A stretch of DNA of 64,000 nt from Sphingosinicella sp. (GCF_013911755.1 NZ_JACESP010000020.1:1-64000), one strand, 5' to 3'. Positions 1 to 9,386 are shown, numbered from the stretch's first letter. Made by a program: numbers and translations. The notes: generated from the sequence alone by a model not told the origin.

Positions 1-2063
1 ACCTGAGGATCCTGCGTCCCGCCGCGGCCAGGAAAAGCGTACGCGACTTCCTCGGAGACAAGTGGGTAGTTGTCCGAATGGTTGAACGAGGCCGCGAGCA
101 GATGTGCGTGCGGCGGTGTTCCAAGCGCGAGATCATAGCGGTCGAGCTCAAGGCCCGCAGCACCGCCGAGACCGAGGCCGAAATCGCCAATCAGCTCGTT
201 CTCCCCGATACCGTCGAAAATCCACGCCACCTCGGGATCAAAGCTATCGGGCAAGCGCTCAAAGGGCTGGCTTTCATCCATACCCTCGGTAGTAAAGCCG
301 ACGCCGACGATCTTTTGCGGCGGACGGCCACGCGAACGCCAGAGGCCCGAACGCTCGCCGGTGGTTGCGAGATAACCCTCGCCCGCCGCCGCCTGCCATG
401 CGCGTGAACCCACGTCGAGCTTGCGCACCTCGATGCACCACGGCTCTTCGGGGCGCACTGCGGTGACCCAGTAGTAGCCGTTGCCGCCGAGATAAAGCAG
501 ATGCCCTCCGCGCGCGAGATAGTCTTCGGTCGCGTCGAGCATGGACGATGAATAATATTCTGGATGCGTTCCAGTGAGAACGGCGCGGTAGGGCCGGAGC
601 GCGTCCAGTCCTTCGCGATCGAGATCGTGATCGGTCAAAATCTCGAAGTCATAGCGGGCATGATCGAGCCACCAGATCAGCGACAGGTCAGCCGGGAATG
701 CCCACGGTACGCCGGTTGCGGGCATGCGGTAGCGCGGGCGCATGTTGAGAATCGGCCGCCGCCACGACGAATAGCACACGCCCGCGTAGTCGCTGTGCAC
801 GTCGTAGGTCGAAAGCCCGAACTCCTCGGCTTCCTTCCATTGCAACTCCTCGGGCGTCACCACGGGTGTGTTGGCGCAGATCGCCTGCGCGATCGGCGCA
901 TCGAAAGCGAGATGCTCGTTCGCATAGGCGAGATACGTGAAGGTCGGCATCAGCACCGCGATCGGCGCCTTCGGCTGCGCGGCGCGCACGAAGAACGGCA
1001 CGTGGTCTTCGGCCTCGCCGCTGCGGATGCGGAGCGCGTAGACGCCGCTCGGCAGGTCGGCGGGAATGGAGTAGCGGAGCGTCGCCTGCCAGCCGCAATC
1101 GATGAGCGCATCCTCGTGGAACGCTATGCCGCCGTACTGGGAGGAATCGAGCCGGAAACTGTCCTCGCGACCGTTCCAGTTCCAGCCGGTCATCGCGCGG
1201 ATCGGGCGGTTGACGCCGTGCGCGTGCAGCTTCGACGGGGTGATATCCTCAATCACGTCGCCGATGCCGGTATCGGTGTAGCCTGCGGTCGTGTCCCAGA
1301 ACGCGACGGACGCGGCTGCGGGCAGTCCCTTGCCTTCACTTATCGCTGCAAGCACATCGGCAGACGCCACGCCGCCGAGCACGCCGGGACGGTCGATCTT
1401 GCCATTGTAGAAATTTGACGGCGTATCACCCGCCGATGCCCCGATCAGGAAGCGCGCGCCGGATGCCGGCACGAACACGACACCTTCGCCTTCGGCGCTG
1501 TCGTCGAAGTCGAAGGGCGCAACGGGGCCAATCTTCGAATTCCAGCGGTTGATGCGGCTCTTCTGCATCAGCGCCATGCGGCCCGTTTCAGCGTCCCAGC
1601 TTGCAGCCACGAAATACCAGCAGTTCGCCACCAGCTTCCGGTCGAGCGCCAGCTCAGCACCGCCAACGCGCATGCCGAGCCGACCGTCGGCACCGATCTG
1701 CAGCCTGTAGCCACTTGCCGCGCCGTCGCCGCAGCTGAGGAGCACCTGCTCGCCAGCGCCCGGAAGGCTGGGACAGATGAAGGCATGCAGCGTGGCAGAC
1801 GGCAGATCCGCGAGCATATCAGACGGTGGCACTGCCGCGTAGGATCCGCGATGGATCGCCTGCGGCACGACCTCGATTTCGGCGGGCAGCGTTGAGGCAA
1901 CCTCTTGCTCCACAAAGCCGGGGCCGGCCGGATTCACATCGCCGTGGAGAAGGCGCACGAGTTGCACTTCGGCACGCGTCGCGGCGTCAGCGGAGAGCAT
2001 GAAGGACACGGTTTCGCCCGCGCGTGTCGCAAGCGGGTCTGCATAGCCGAGCAGTCTGTTCAT
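1..2063 (-). CDS. N,N-dimethylformamidase-like large (catalytic) subunit, C-terminus beyond window edge
   Basis: The first 687 codons are present; the family is about 760 residues. A concanavalin/LamG-like segment occupies roughly residues 70-190, as in the beta subunit of N,N-dimethylformamidase, which hydrolyses DMF to dimethylamine and formate using a mononuclear iron. From memory of the Paracoccus enzyme, iron is bound by Tyr440, His519 and Glu521. Here Tyr420 (STYDVHSD) and the H-P-E triplet at His500/Glu502 (GTHPEYY) sit at a constant offset of 19-20, so the metal site looks intact. The start codon is 11 bases after the small-subunit stop, with GAAAGAGA as ribosome site, so the two subunits are co-translated. 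It is the last visible gene of a TonB receptor, LuxR, small, large subunit order. The real substrate could be another small amide. Confidence 0.85.
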   Translation of the reverse strand, partial: MNRLLGYADPLATRAGETVSFMLSADAATRAEVQLVRLLHGDVNPAGPGFVEQEVASTLPAEIEVVPQAIHRGSYAAVPPSDMLADLPSATLHAFICPSLPGAGEQVLLSCGDGAASGYRLQIGADGRLGMRVGGAELALDRKLVANCWYFVAASWDAETGRMALMQKSRINRWNSKIGPVAPFDFDDSAEGEGVVFVPASGARFLIGASAGDTPSNFYNGKIDRPGVLGGVASADVLAAISEGKGLPAAASVAFWDTTAGYTDTGIGDVIEDITPSKLHAHGVNRPIRAMTGWNWNGREDSFRLDSSQYGGIAFHEDALIDCGWQATLRYSIPADLPSGVYALRIRSGEAEDHVPFFVRAAQPKAPIAVLMPTFTYLAYANEHLAFDAPIAQAICANTPVVTPEELQWKEAEEFGLSTYDVHSDYAGVCYSSWRRPILNMRPRYRMPATGVPWAFPADLSLIWWLDHARYDFEILTDHDLDREGLDALRPYRAVLTGTHPEYYSSSMLDATEDYLARGGHLLYLGGNGYYWVTAVRPEEPWCIEVRKLDVGSRAWQAAAGEGYLATTGERSGLWRSRGRPPQKIVGVGFTTEGMDESQPFERLPDSFDPEVAWIFDGIGENELIGDFGLGLGGAAGLELDRYDLALGTPPHAHLLAASFNHSDNYPLVSEEVAYAFPGRGGTQDPQ

Positions 2064-2074
2064 GGTGGTCTCTT

Positions 2075-2434
2075 TCATTCAGCCTGGAGCTGGGCGATGC
2101 GGCGCAGGAACACCGCATGATAGGCGGCATTCAGCGAAGTGAAGACCTCGTCTTCCACCGCCGCGGGCACGCCTCGCCTCCCGGGAAACACGACGAGCCG
2201 GTATTCGGGCACCGCCGGATCGGGCTGGAAGATGCCGAGCTTACCCGCCATGCCGCCGCGCCGGAAATAGTTGAGCAGCCGTTCGAGCGCGTCCGAATGC
2301 TGACCGAGGGGTCGCTGGCGATGCTCTTCGATCACGGCATCGCTGACTAGGCTCCGCAGGCGGGCGCGGATGCGCTGGTCGAACGCCGCGAAATAATCGA
2401 GCTGCTTGTCCCTGACCGGATCGGGATACTCCAT
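2075..2434 (-). CDS. N,N-dimethylformamidase-like small subunit
   Basis: This 119-residue protein matches the alpha (small) subunit of N,N-dimethylformamidase in size and position; the known subunit is about 130 residues and packs against the large subunit. The ATG at 2434 is chosen because AGAAGGAC lies about ten bases upstream and the protein then begins MEYPDPVRDK. The same frame is open further upstream, but that part is only the shadow of the luxR gene. The sequence is basic and helical in the middle (RLRSLVSDAV, ALERLLNYFRRGG) and ends with a conserved-looking stretch before the stop. It starts 92 bases after the LuxR stop and 11 bases ahead of the large subunit. No catalytic residues are expected in this subunit. 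Confidence 0.8.
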   Translation of the reverse strand: MEYPDPVRDKQLDYFAAFDQRIRARLRSLVSDAVIEEHRQRPLGQHSDALERLLNYFRRGGMAGKLGIFQPDPAVPEYRLVVFPGRRGVPAAVEDEVFTSLNAAYHAVFLRRIAQLQAE

Positions 2435-2526
2435 GACGCCGATGTCCTTCTGGCAAGCGCGAACGCCGGGTGGAAAAGCCCGTCCCTGATCGCGTGTGGA
2501 TGAAAGAGGCCGCGCGCGGCCCGACT

Positions 2527-3420
2527 TCATTTGATGTCGATCAGGCCGAGCGCGACCGCACGCGCAATGGCGTGCGCCCGGTTCACCGTATCGAGCTTCT
2601 GGTTGATGCGTTTCAGGTAGATGCGGACGGTTTCGGGCGAGATGTCGATGATCGTGGCGATATCCTCGATCGTCTTGCCGCGTGCCGACCAGGCGAGACA
2701 CTCGAGCTCGCGCTCGCTGAGCGGACGCGCGGTCGCCGGCATCTCGTGAAAGCGCTGCGCGACGACACTGTCGAAATAGTGCGCCACGAGCTTCAGAAGC
2801 GGCCGCGCGGCCCCCACCGAATCCTGCCATCGGCTGCCGTTCGTGGGGTCACCCACCGCCGTGACGAAAGCGAAGCGACCGCGGCTCGCCACCGGCACGG
2901 TAAGGCCCTGATGCAGACCCCAATCGGCGGCATAATCGATACAGGCCTGCTCCTCGACGCTCAGCTCCTCGCGCCGATCCCGCACGTCCTTCCAGTCTGT
3001 TTCGCCGGTGACGTAGGAGTTCCGGAAATAAGGATCGTGGGGGCTATGGCGCTCCCAGTCACGATCCCATTTCGTGGGGAAGTTCCGCGTGTGCAGCGGC
3101 ACTGCCGCCCACTTGCCGTCCACGCGGCACGGCGTTCGCGTCCAGCCGTAGACGAGCTGCGGGAAGCCAAGGCCGATGATGACATCGTGTAGAACATCGA
3201 CCGCTTCGTCGACACAGCGCGCACGATCGATGTCGGACATGAAGCGTCCGATCACACCGAGCTCGCCTGCCCCCGGATTCAATCGCTTCCGGCCTCCCTG
3301 CCCGCGACCAGCCGGGGCGCTATCACTCGCCCGTGACCGAGTCGTCGTCGTACGACTATCATCAATCCACCCGGGCTGGTAGCCGCAAGCGGAGGACGGG
3401 GCCTGCATTGCCGCGCTCAC
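2527..3420 (-). CDS. LuxR-family transcriptional regulator of the amidase operon
   Basis: The protein is 297 residues from a GTG at 3420; ATG codons at 3408 and 3240 are alternatives. An autoinducer-binding-like domain fills roughly residues 55-215 (W and Y ligand-pocket positions around VYGWTRTP and WKDVRDRREE). A C-terminal GerE-type helix-turn-helix follows, starting at LSERELECLAWSARGK and including the recognition-helix region SPETVRIYLKR. No luxI-type synthase is visible, so it is a LuxR solo that probably senses the amide or a breakdown product; DMF operons described elsewhere carry a LuxR-type activator. The GTG overlaps the TGA of the upstream TonB receptor (GTGA), so its translation is probably coupled to that gene, which is itself frameshifted. 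Confidence 0.85.
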   Translation of the reverse strand: MSAAMQAPSSACGYQPGWIDDSRTTTTRSRASDSAPAGRGQGGRKRLNPGAGELGVIGRFMSDIDRARCVDEAVDVLHDVIIGLGFPQLVYGWTRTPCRVDGKWAAVPLHTRNFPTKWDRDWERHSPHDPYFRNSYVTGETDWKDVRDRREELSVEEQACIDYAADWGLHQGLTVPVASRGRFAFVTAVGDPTNGSRWQDSVGAARPLLKLVAHYFDSVVAQRFHEMPATARPLSERELECLAWSARGKTIEDIATIIDISPETVRIYLKRINQKLDTVNRAHAIARAVALGLIDIK

Positions 3421-5721
3421 AGCTTGAACGAGGCCGAGACACCATAGGTGCGCGGCGCGCCGTGGATGTTAAGCAGAAAGCCGAAGGCCGCGAGATCGTT
3501 CACATAGGTGCGGTAGGTCGTCTTCGTCAGGTTCTTCGCGAAGAAGCCCACCGACCAGCGATCATCCGGCCCGTTGAGCGCCAGCCGCGCGTTCACCAGC
3601 CAGTAGCCCGGCTCGAGGCTGTTCGGCGAATTGGTCGTTTCGAAATACTGCGCGGAGCGATAGTTCGCATCACCGGTGAGCGCGAGTTCGAGATCGCCGG
3701 CGAGCGGCTGCGTGAAGGTCGCCTGGGCATTGTAGGTCCAGCGGGGCGACTGCACGGTGCGGTTGCCCTTCAGGCTTAGGCCGCCGGTGCTGATGTCGCT
3801 GTCGATCTTCGATTGCAGCCAACCGCCACCCATGCCGAAGCTGAGCTGCTCCACCGGCCGCCACTGCAGATCGAATTCGACGCCGTAGGTGGAGATGTTC
3901 GCCGCGTTGATGGTGATCGGGATCGGCGAAGTGGTGCTGTCGACGTTGATGAAGCCGTCGGTGAACTTGTAGTGATAGGCGGACGCGTTGAAGAGCAGCG
4001 AACGGCCGAACAGGATCGATTTCCAGCCCGCCTCGTACGCCGTGATCTTCTCGGGTGCGAGCGAGGTGAGCGCCTCCGGGCTGCCGACGAATTCGCCATT
4101 GTAGCTGCCCGAACGGAAGCCCGTGGAGGCGTTCGCGAACACCATCAGCTTATCGACCGAGGCCGAATTGATCACCGGCTTCCATTCGATGCCGACCTTG
4201 AACGTCGCGGCGTCATCGGTGCGCGATTCATCCGCCTCGGCAAGCGTCGCGATGATCGCAGATGGACGGATCGGGCTTCCAGTGCGGCCGGTGCCCGCGT
4301 AGGTGCCTCCGTCGAAGCTCACCTTCTCACGCGAGTAGCGCACGCCCGCGGTGAGGCCGAGCGTATCGGTGAGCGCGACATCGTTGTGGAAGAACAGCGC
4401 CAGCGCATCCACCTTCTGCGTGAACGGGCTGTAGTAGCCGGGCGCCGCGCCGTAGCCGACGGTGAGATAGTCGCCGTTCTTGTAATCGTCGTGCTCGTAG
4501 TAGGCGCCGACGACATAGTTCCACGTCCGCTCGCCTGAGGAAGTGAGACGCACCTCCTGCGTGAACTGGTTGATGCGGTTGTAGTAATCGACATCGAGCG
4601 TATCGACCGGCGTTCCGTCTGAATCTTCGTGCTGCATCCGCCGGAAATGCTGATAGCTGGAGAGCGAGGTGAGCGTGCTCTCGCCGAGATCGTGCTCGAT
4701 GCGTAGCGTGGTGCCGAGGCTCTTGTTCTTTACCGTGTGCAGGCGATTGTTGTTCGAGGTGTACGGATCGTCGTCGCCCGGAAAGAGGCCGTCCGTGCCG
4801 CGCACGCAGCCCACGTCAGCGCCTGACGCAGCGCCCGCCGCATAGGGCGCGCAGAGCACCGGGGCGCCATCCGCAAGCGAACCCGGCGTGAAGATGCCGA
4901 CGCCTTCGTAAGGCTGCAGCGTGCCCCACTGGCGCCCGGCGTTCACCGTGAGAAGCGCATTCGTGACACCGTTATCCCACGCCACCTGCCCGCGCAGCGC
5001 CCACTTCTTCTCTTCGCCTTCGCGGCGGCCGAGCGTGAGGTTGCGGTAATAGCCCTTGTCCTGATCGACATAGAGGCCGGAAAGACGCGCCGAAAAATCG
5101 CCGCCAAGCGGCCCGGTGACATAGGCTTCTGAACGCACGGTGCGGTAGTTGTCGTAGCTGACATTCGCCCCTGCCCCGAAATCTGTCTGCGGTCGGCGCG
5201 AGAAGAAATTGACCGTGCCCCCAGTGGCATTCCGCCCGAAGAGCGTCCCCTGGGGCCCCTTAAGCACCTCTACCCGGTCGACATCGAACAGCAGAAGCCC
5301 GGTCATGAAGGTCTTGGATAAGGTACACTTCATCAAGATGCACCGCGATTGGAGAATCAAGATTCGCCGAAAACTCATTGGTGCCGATGCCGCGCACATT
5401 GAACGCGACCTGGCCCGCGCCATAGTTCGCCTGCACGTTGGGTACCATGCCGGCAATGTCGGTAACCGACGTGACACCGCCGTTTGCCAGCGCCTCCGAC
5501 GAAAGCACCGACATGGTGATGCCCACGTCCTGCACTGACTGATCGCGCTTCTGCGCCGTGACGACAATCTCCCCGATGCCGCCGTCGACCGCTTCGTCCG
5601 CCGCGACAGCCGGACCTTCTTGCGCCCGCGCCTGTATTGCCGATGCAAGCAGCGCAATCATCGATGTCACTCGTAAACTGTTGCTTCCGAACGCCGTATC
5701 CGTCCTCACTCGCATAGTCAT
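3417..5721 (-). pseudogene. TonB-dependent receptor with a one-base frameshift
   Basis: The start is ATG 5721, preceded by a strong AGGAGG; a signal peptide, a TonB-box-like EIVVTAQKR and a plug domain follow (SVLSSEALANGG, NVRGIGTNEF). The reading frame then breaks: the N-terminal frame reads HLDEVYLIQDLHD while the rest reads TLSKTFMTGLLLFDVD. Removing one base near 5317-5322 restores HLDEVYLSKTF and continues into VEVLKGPQGTLFGRNATGG and a complete 22-strand barrel ending FKL. The gene length (2305 bases) is a multiple of three plus one, and the repaired product would be 767 residues. Both halves keep clean coding sequence, so the lesion is recent or is a sequencing error. It heads the amidase operon and would import the substrate or a precursor. 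Confidence 0.85.
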
Positions 5722-6057
5722 TCCCCCTCCTGAACCACCCTCAGATGGCTTCCCGTTCCGGACCGGCGAGACGCCACCTCCGTTTCGCCCCCTGGAAACG
5801 CAATTTCTGTTGTGCTGATCGTCGTTCAGAGCAGCCATCACGTTCAAGTCACCGAAAGCGGGGACGTTTTGAGGGCGCGTCGTGCAGGCGCGCCGCCGGG
5901 GCGATCACGCGCCCGATCTTGATTGTCCTGACCTATCCCTCGGGCCCGGTGGGCGGAACGGCTCCCACCGTCGGCCCTTCCGGCGCGGCTCTCTCCCGCA
6001 TCACTTCTCGGTCAGCGGCATCAGGCCTGCCATGATGATCGGTTCACCCCGTTTCAT
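5722..6057. other. Intergenic region upstream of the amidase operon and the stress peptide
   Basis: About 340 bases without a supported gene. It must hold the promoter of the leftward TonB receptor/amidase operon, but I cannot place -35/-10 boxes with confidence. Several GC-rich self-complementary runs occur around 5935-5985 (GGGCGG next to CACCG), which could form a hairpin. Open frames in this stretch lack ribosome sites and recognisable domains. Confidence 0.4.
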
Positions 6058-6082
6058 GGAACGGGTTTGCATGCTTCCCGTT
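6058..6082 (+). promoter_or_regulatory. EcfG-type general stress response promoter
   Basis: GGAAC at 6058-6062 and CGTT at 6079-6082 are separated by 16 bases. This is the consensus used by the EcfG sigma factor of the alphaproteobacterial PhyR/NepR/EcfG general stress response. It is correctly oriented about 47 bases upstream of a small gene with a good ribosome site, so transcription would start near 6088. Confidence 0.75.
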
Positions 6083-6128
6083 TCTCCAGAACGTCCGCGT
6101 TCCGGCGGATCAATTGGAAGGAAGTCCC

Positions 6129-6272
6129 ATGGGAAATCAGAACCCGAACCCGAATCCCGGCCAACAGCCCGGCAAAAATCCTCAACAGGAACAGAGCAAC
6201 CCTGACGATCAGCGTCGCCAGCAGGGCCAGCCCGAGCGCCGTGAAGACAGCCAGAACGAGCGTCAGCGCTGA
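6129..6272 (+). CDS. Small Gln/Asn/Pro-rich stress-associated peptide (47 aa)
   Basis: The ATG at 6129 follows GGAAGGAAG at ideal spacing and the frame runs 47 codons to TGA at 6270. The product is extremely polar, beginning MGNQNPNPNPGQQPGKNPQQ and ending in Arg/Glu/Gln, with no hydrophobic stretch, so it should be intrinsically disordered and cytoplasmic. It stands alone between an EcfG promoter and a rho-independent terminator, making a complete monocistronic unit. Composition and promoter together suggest a hydrophilin-like protein made in desiccation or osmotic stress. That role is inferred from composition, and I do not recognise a named family. Confidence 0.75.
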   Translation: MGNQNPNPNPGQQPGKNPQQEQSNPDDQRRQQGQPERREDSQNERQR

Positions 6273-6294
6273 GCCTCCAGCTCAAGTGAAGAAC

Positions 6295-6322
6295 GGTCGC
6301 CTTAATCGGCGGCCTTTCTTTT
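6295..6322 (+). terminator. Rho-independent terminator after the stress peptide gene
   Basis: GGTCGCC (6295-6301) pairs with GGCGGCC (6308-6314) around a TTAATC loop, with one G-U pair. TTTCTTTT follows directly. It lies 22 bases past the stop codon at 6272. Confidence 0.75.
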
Positions 6323-6387
6323 GTGCGTGAGATGCCACTGCGCTTGGGACGATTGGCCGGGGCTACAACTGAGTAGCCCTTAGTCTT

Positions 6388-6890
6388 CTAGACGCTTTCT
6401 GCTTTCAATATTTGCTGCCGTTCGAACTCGACGGGCGACAGCATCCTGTTCCTGATTTTCTGGCGCACCGGGTTGTAGAACATCTCGATATAATCGAACA
6501 CGTCCTGCCGGGCATCCTCGCGTGTTTTGTATGGCCCTTATAAGCGCGGCCCACAGTCCATGCTGGTGAACTGCGAGCCTTGATCCGAGTGGATCAGCAC
6601 CCGCTGCTTCGGTTTCCGCCGCCATACCGCATGTGCAGAGCCGGCAGCACCACATCGGCGGTCTGGCGGCTCTGCATCGACCAGCCTACCACGCGAGGGA
6701 GTACAGGTCGATCACGACGGCCAGCTAGGCGAAGCCTTCCAGGGTGCGGATGTAGGTGATGTCTGTCACCCAGGCTCGGTCAGGCGCAGCCACGTCCGGG
6801 AGCTGCCAAGCCTCGGCGCCCTGTATCAGGGCCTGATGGGCGGTTAGGTCCTTCAAGCCTTTCAAGATGCGCTTTACCTCACCCGCGCGA
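6388..6890 (-). pseudogene. Decayed IS3-family transposase OrfB (C-terminal part)
   Basis: Read on the minus strand, the integrase-core fragments WVTDITYIRTLEGFA, VVIDLYS, VVGWSMQ and FYNPVRQKIRNRMLSPVEFE can be pieced together, ending ILKAESV. These are typical of IS3-family OrfB (DDE transposase). An in-frame stop follows EGFA, at least two frameshifts lie between VIDLYS and the C-terminus, and the N-terminal half is missing. No intact inverted repeats or orfA remain. It cannot be active. It marks the boundary between the stress peptide gene and the catabolic island that follows. Confidence 0.8.
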
Positions 6891-6901
6891 CAATTATATT
6901 A

Positions 6902-6915
6902 ACTTAGCACTAAAT
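6902..6915 (+). promoter_or_regulatory. Putative TetR operator in front of the acyl-CoA ligase
   Basis: ACTTAGCACTAAAT lies 75 bases upstream of the ligase start. The same pattern ACTTAGNNCTAAAT recurs at 9387-9400 in front of the TonB receptor. The TTAG-N2-CTAA core is an inverted repeat, as expected for a dimeric TetR-family repressor, and a tetR gene lies between the two sites. Confidence 0.6.
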
Positions 6916-6989
6916 CAACCAGTAGATGCATCCGAAAGGAGAGCATCGTCACGCACACGCACGGCAAAGCTGAAACAGGAAATCAGGAC

Positions 6990-8450
6990 ATGTCTGACGA
7001 GATCCCTCTGGCATCCTTGCTGCAATACCATGCATCCGCTGGACCTGGCCGGATCGCACTGATCTTTCGCGATAAGCGGCTGTCCTTCGCCGAACTCGAC
7101 GCGAAATCTAACCGGCGCGCTCGGCTGCTGGCGAGACACGGCGTCCGCAAGGACGATTTTGTAACCGTGTCGTTGCCGAATGGCCTCGACTTCTACGAAA
7201 CAGTGTTCGCAATCTGGAAGCTGGGCGCCACGCCCAACATCGTTTCGGCAAAGCTGCCGCCGGCGGAGGCAAACGCGATCCTGGAGATCGTCCGGCCAAG
7301 CCTGTTCGTCGGCGAATCACCCCGGACCGATCTTCCGTCGGTCCCCGGATCAACACGCGCGCATGAGTATCTGTCGGCGGAACCTCTGCCCGAAGCGACG
7401 GCGTCCCATTGGAAGGCCATGACCAGCGGAGGGTCAACCGGGCGGCCCAAGGTCATCGTCGATGCCATGGCGGCGCGATGGAACCCGCAGAACGGGTTTC
7501 TCGGCCAAAGGCCGGGAGACGTTATCCTCAATCCCGGACCGCTATACCATAATGCTCCCTTCCACTGCATCACGATGGGCCTGTTCGTCGGCGCGACGAT
7601 CGTGGAGATGGGGCGTTTCGATGCGCTGCGCTCGCTGGAGTTGATCGAGGAGTACGGAGTCAACTGGGTAACGATGGTGCCCACGATGATGCACCGCATC
7701 TGGCAATTGGGCCCCGATATCCTGTCGCGCTTTTCCCTGCCCAGCCTTCGGATGATGCTGCACATGGCTGCGCCATGCGCGCCATGGCTCAAGAAGGCCT
7801 GGATCGACTGGCTCGGCAGCGAACGGGTCTGGGAGTATTATGGAAGCACAGAGGGGATTGGCTCAACAATCATTTCTGGCAAAGATTGGCTCGAACACGA
7901 AGGCTCGGTCGGAAAAGTGCGGGAAGGCTTCCGCATGAAAATCCTGGACGAAGAGGGCCGCGAATGCCCCACGGGCCAGGTGGGTGAGGTCTATTTTCGG
8001 CCGGATACCGGGGTAGGATCGACGTATCGATACCTTGAAAGTCCCTCGCGACGGATCGGTGAATGGGAATCCAACGGCGACTTGGGGTCGATCGACGAAG
8101 AAGGCTACCTTTACCTGTCGGATCGCCGGAACGATCTGATCATATCAGGGGGTGCCAATATCTATCCAGCAGAAGTCGAAGCCGCGATCGATGCGCATCC
8201 CGATGTCCGCACGAGTGCGGTGATCGGGCTTCCAAGCGAGGAATGGGGCGCCTTAGTCCATGCGATCGTGCAGCCCGTTGAGGGAGCAACGATCGAACAG
8301 GAGGAACTCCTCTCATTCGTTTCCAATCATCTCGCCCGCTACAAACTTCCCAAGTCCATTGAGTTCACTATGCAATCGCTGCGCGACGACGCCGGGAAAG
8401 TGCGCCGATCCGCCCTGCGCGATGAACGCCTCGCTAACATGGGCCGATGA
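6990..8450 (+). CDS. AMP-dependent acyl-CoA synthetase (class I adenylate-forming enzyme)
   Basis: This 486-residue enzyme would activate a carboxylic acid to its acyl-CoA with ATP. Visible family motifs are the P-loop MTSGGSTGRPKVI (about 144-156), YYGSTEG, the hinge and A8 region DRRNDLIISGGANIYPAEVE, and the C-terminal catalytic lysine in DDAGKVRR (about 471). It is slightly short for the family (500-550). AGGA lies about eight bases before the ATG. It is monocistronic, transcribed toward the convergent tetR gene, and has a putative TetR operator upstream. Together with the hydrolases downstream it probably takes up the acid released from an ester; chain type cannot be told from sequence. 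Confidence 0.9.
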   Translation: MSDEIPLASLLQYHASAGPGRIALIFRDKRLSFAELDAKSNRRARLLARHGVRKDDFVTVSLPNGLDFYETVFAIWKLGATPNIVSAKLPPAEANAILEIVRPSLFVGESPRTDLPSVPGSTRAHEYLSAEPLPEATASHWKAMTSGGSTGRPKVIVDAMAARWNPQNGFLGQRPGDVILNPGPLYHNAPFHCITMGLFVGATIVEMGRFDALRSLELIEEYGVNWVTMVPTMMHRIWQLGPDILSRFSLPSLRMMLHMAAPCAPWLKKAWIDWLGSERVWEYYGSTEGIGSTIISGKDWLEHEGSVGKVREGFRMKILDEEGRECPTGQVGEVYFRPDTGVGSTYRYLESPSRRIGEWESNGDLGSIDEEGYLYLSDRRNDLIISGGANIYPAEVEAAIDAHPDVRTSAVIGLPSEEWGALVHAIVQPVEGATIEQEELLSFVSNHLARYKLPKSIEFTMQSLRDDAGKVRRSALRDERLANMGR

Positions 8451-8484
8451 GCGCTTGCTCACCAACGGACCTGGGACGTCCAGC

Positions 8485-9183
8485 TTACTTTGCGCCCTTG
8501 CGTCGGTTGTACAGGGCCTCGAAACCGCCCGCCATAAACGTCACAAACCGCTCCCGGACAGCAGCGAAATCGTCGGACTTGCACAGGTTGCTTGAAAGGC
8601 GGTCGATTCGTCCGGTCCGCGAAAGGATCAGCGAATAGGCGCCGGAGGTGAACTGGAAGCTCCAGAACAGGTCTTCCGGCGAGGCATCGGGCTTGGCCTT
8701 CTGCAGAAGGCCAATCAGTCGAAGCACAAGGGGATCGAAGTAGGCGTCCATCATTTCCGCGCCATAACCGGGCGCGTTGTTCACTTGAGCGAAGATCCGC
8801 CCGAAGCTGCGCCAATTGTCGTGGTCGTCCATATAGACGTCGAAAGCGCTGTCGTAATAGGCTCGGAGCGCCCCCTCGATCGTCGGACGGTCGCCCACCT
8901 CCGCCTCGTAGGCATCCAGCCCCGCCGTTCGCGCCTCTACCGCATAGGCCACGCGACGCTCGAACACTGCGTCGAACATCGCCTTTTTGGCGTCGTTCCC
9001 GTCGAAATAGTAATGGATGAGCGCCGGATGTGTGCCCATCCGATTGGCGACGTCCTTGATGGTGACACCGAAATAGCCGAGTTGAGCAAACAGTTCCTCG
9101 CTGGTGTCCAGGATCGTCTTCAATGTCGCCGCGCGCTGTTCGGCGCGAGTCTTGCGGTTGGCTGGTCTGGGTGCTGCGGTCAT
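8485..9183 (-). CDS. TetR-family repressor of the hydrolase/ligase island
   Basis: The protein is 232 residues from ATG 9183, which follows AGAGG; an in-frame upstream extension to 9315 has no comparable site. The N-terminal TetR helix-turn-helix covers about residues 20-65 (ELFAQLGYFGVTIKDVANRMG, then ALIHYYF). The C-terminal ligand-binding domain is unassigned. It sits between the acyl-CoA ligase and the divergent TonB receptor operon, both of which carry the ACTTAGNNCTAAAT operator, and a weaker copy (9293-9305) lies in its own leader. The simplest reading is a local autoregulated repressor relieved by an acyl-CoA or substrate. Confidence 0.9.
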   Translation of the reverse strand: MTAAPRPANRKTRAEQRAATLKTILDTSEELFAQLGYFGVTIKDVANRMGTHPALIHYYFDGNDAKKAMFDAVFERRVAYAVEARTAGLDAYEAEVGDRPTIEGALRAYYDSAFDVYMDDHDNWRSFGRIFAQVNNAPGYGAEMMDAYFDPLVLRLIGLLQKAKPDASPEDLFWSFQFTSGAYSLILSRTGRIDRLSSNLCKSDDFAAVRERFVTFMAGGFEALYNRRKGAK

Positions 9184-9292
9184 GACCTCTGACTCTGGTT
9201 GCGGTTCCGATTGCTCGACGCCGGAAGCCAACCCGTCGCTGGGAAGCTCTGCTCTGTCCGGCTTATTCGGCAAACGCCTGATACTTAGCTCA

Positions 9293-9305
9293 TTTACCAC
9301 TGAAT
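9293..9305 (-). promoter_or_regulatory. Degenerate third copy of the TetR operator (tetR leader)
   Basis: TTTACCACTGAAT matches the reverse complement of the operator (TTTAGCACTAAGT) at 10 of 13 positions and lies about 110 bases upstream of the tetR start. It would allow autoregulation, but a match of this quality could be chance. Confidence 0.35.
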
Positions 9306-9386
9306 AAACCAGCATCTTCCTGGGATCGGAAGAGCGAAAGCGAAGGGACTTGCAAGCGGGCCATCAATGCCGTACCAATTTCACTG

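Noticed and set aside
564-1418. A 284-codon plus-strand frame at the left edge
   Set aside because: It is opposite the well-supported dimethylformamidase-like subunit and has no recognisable domain.
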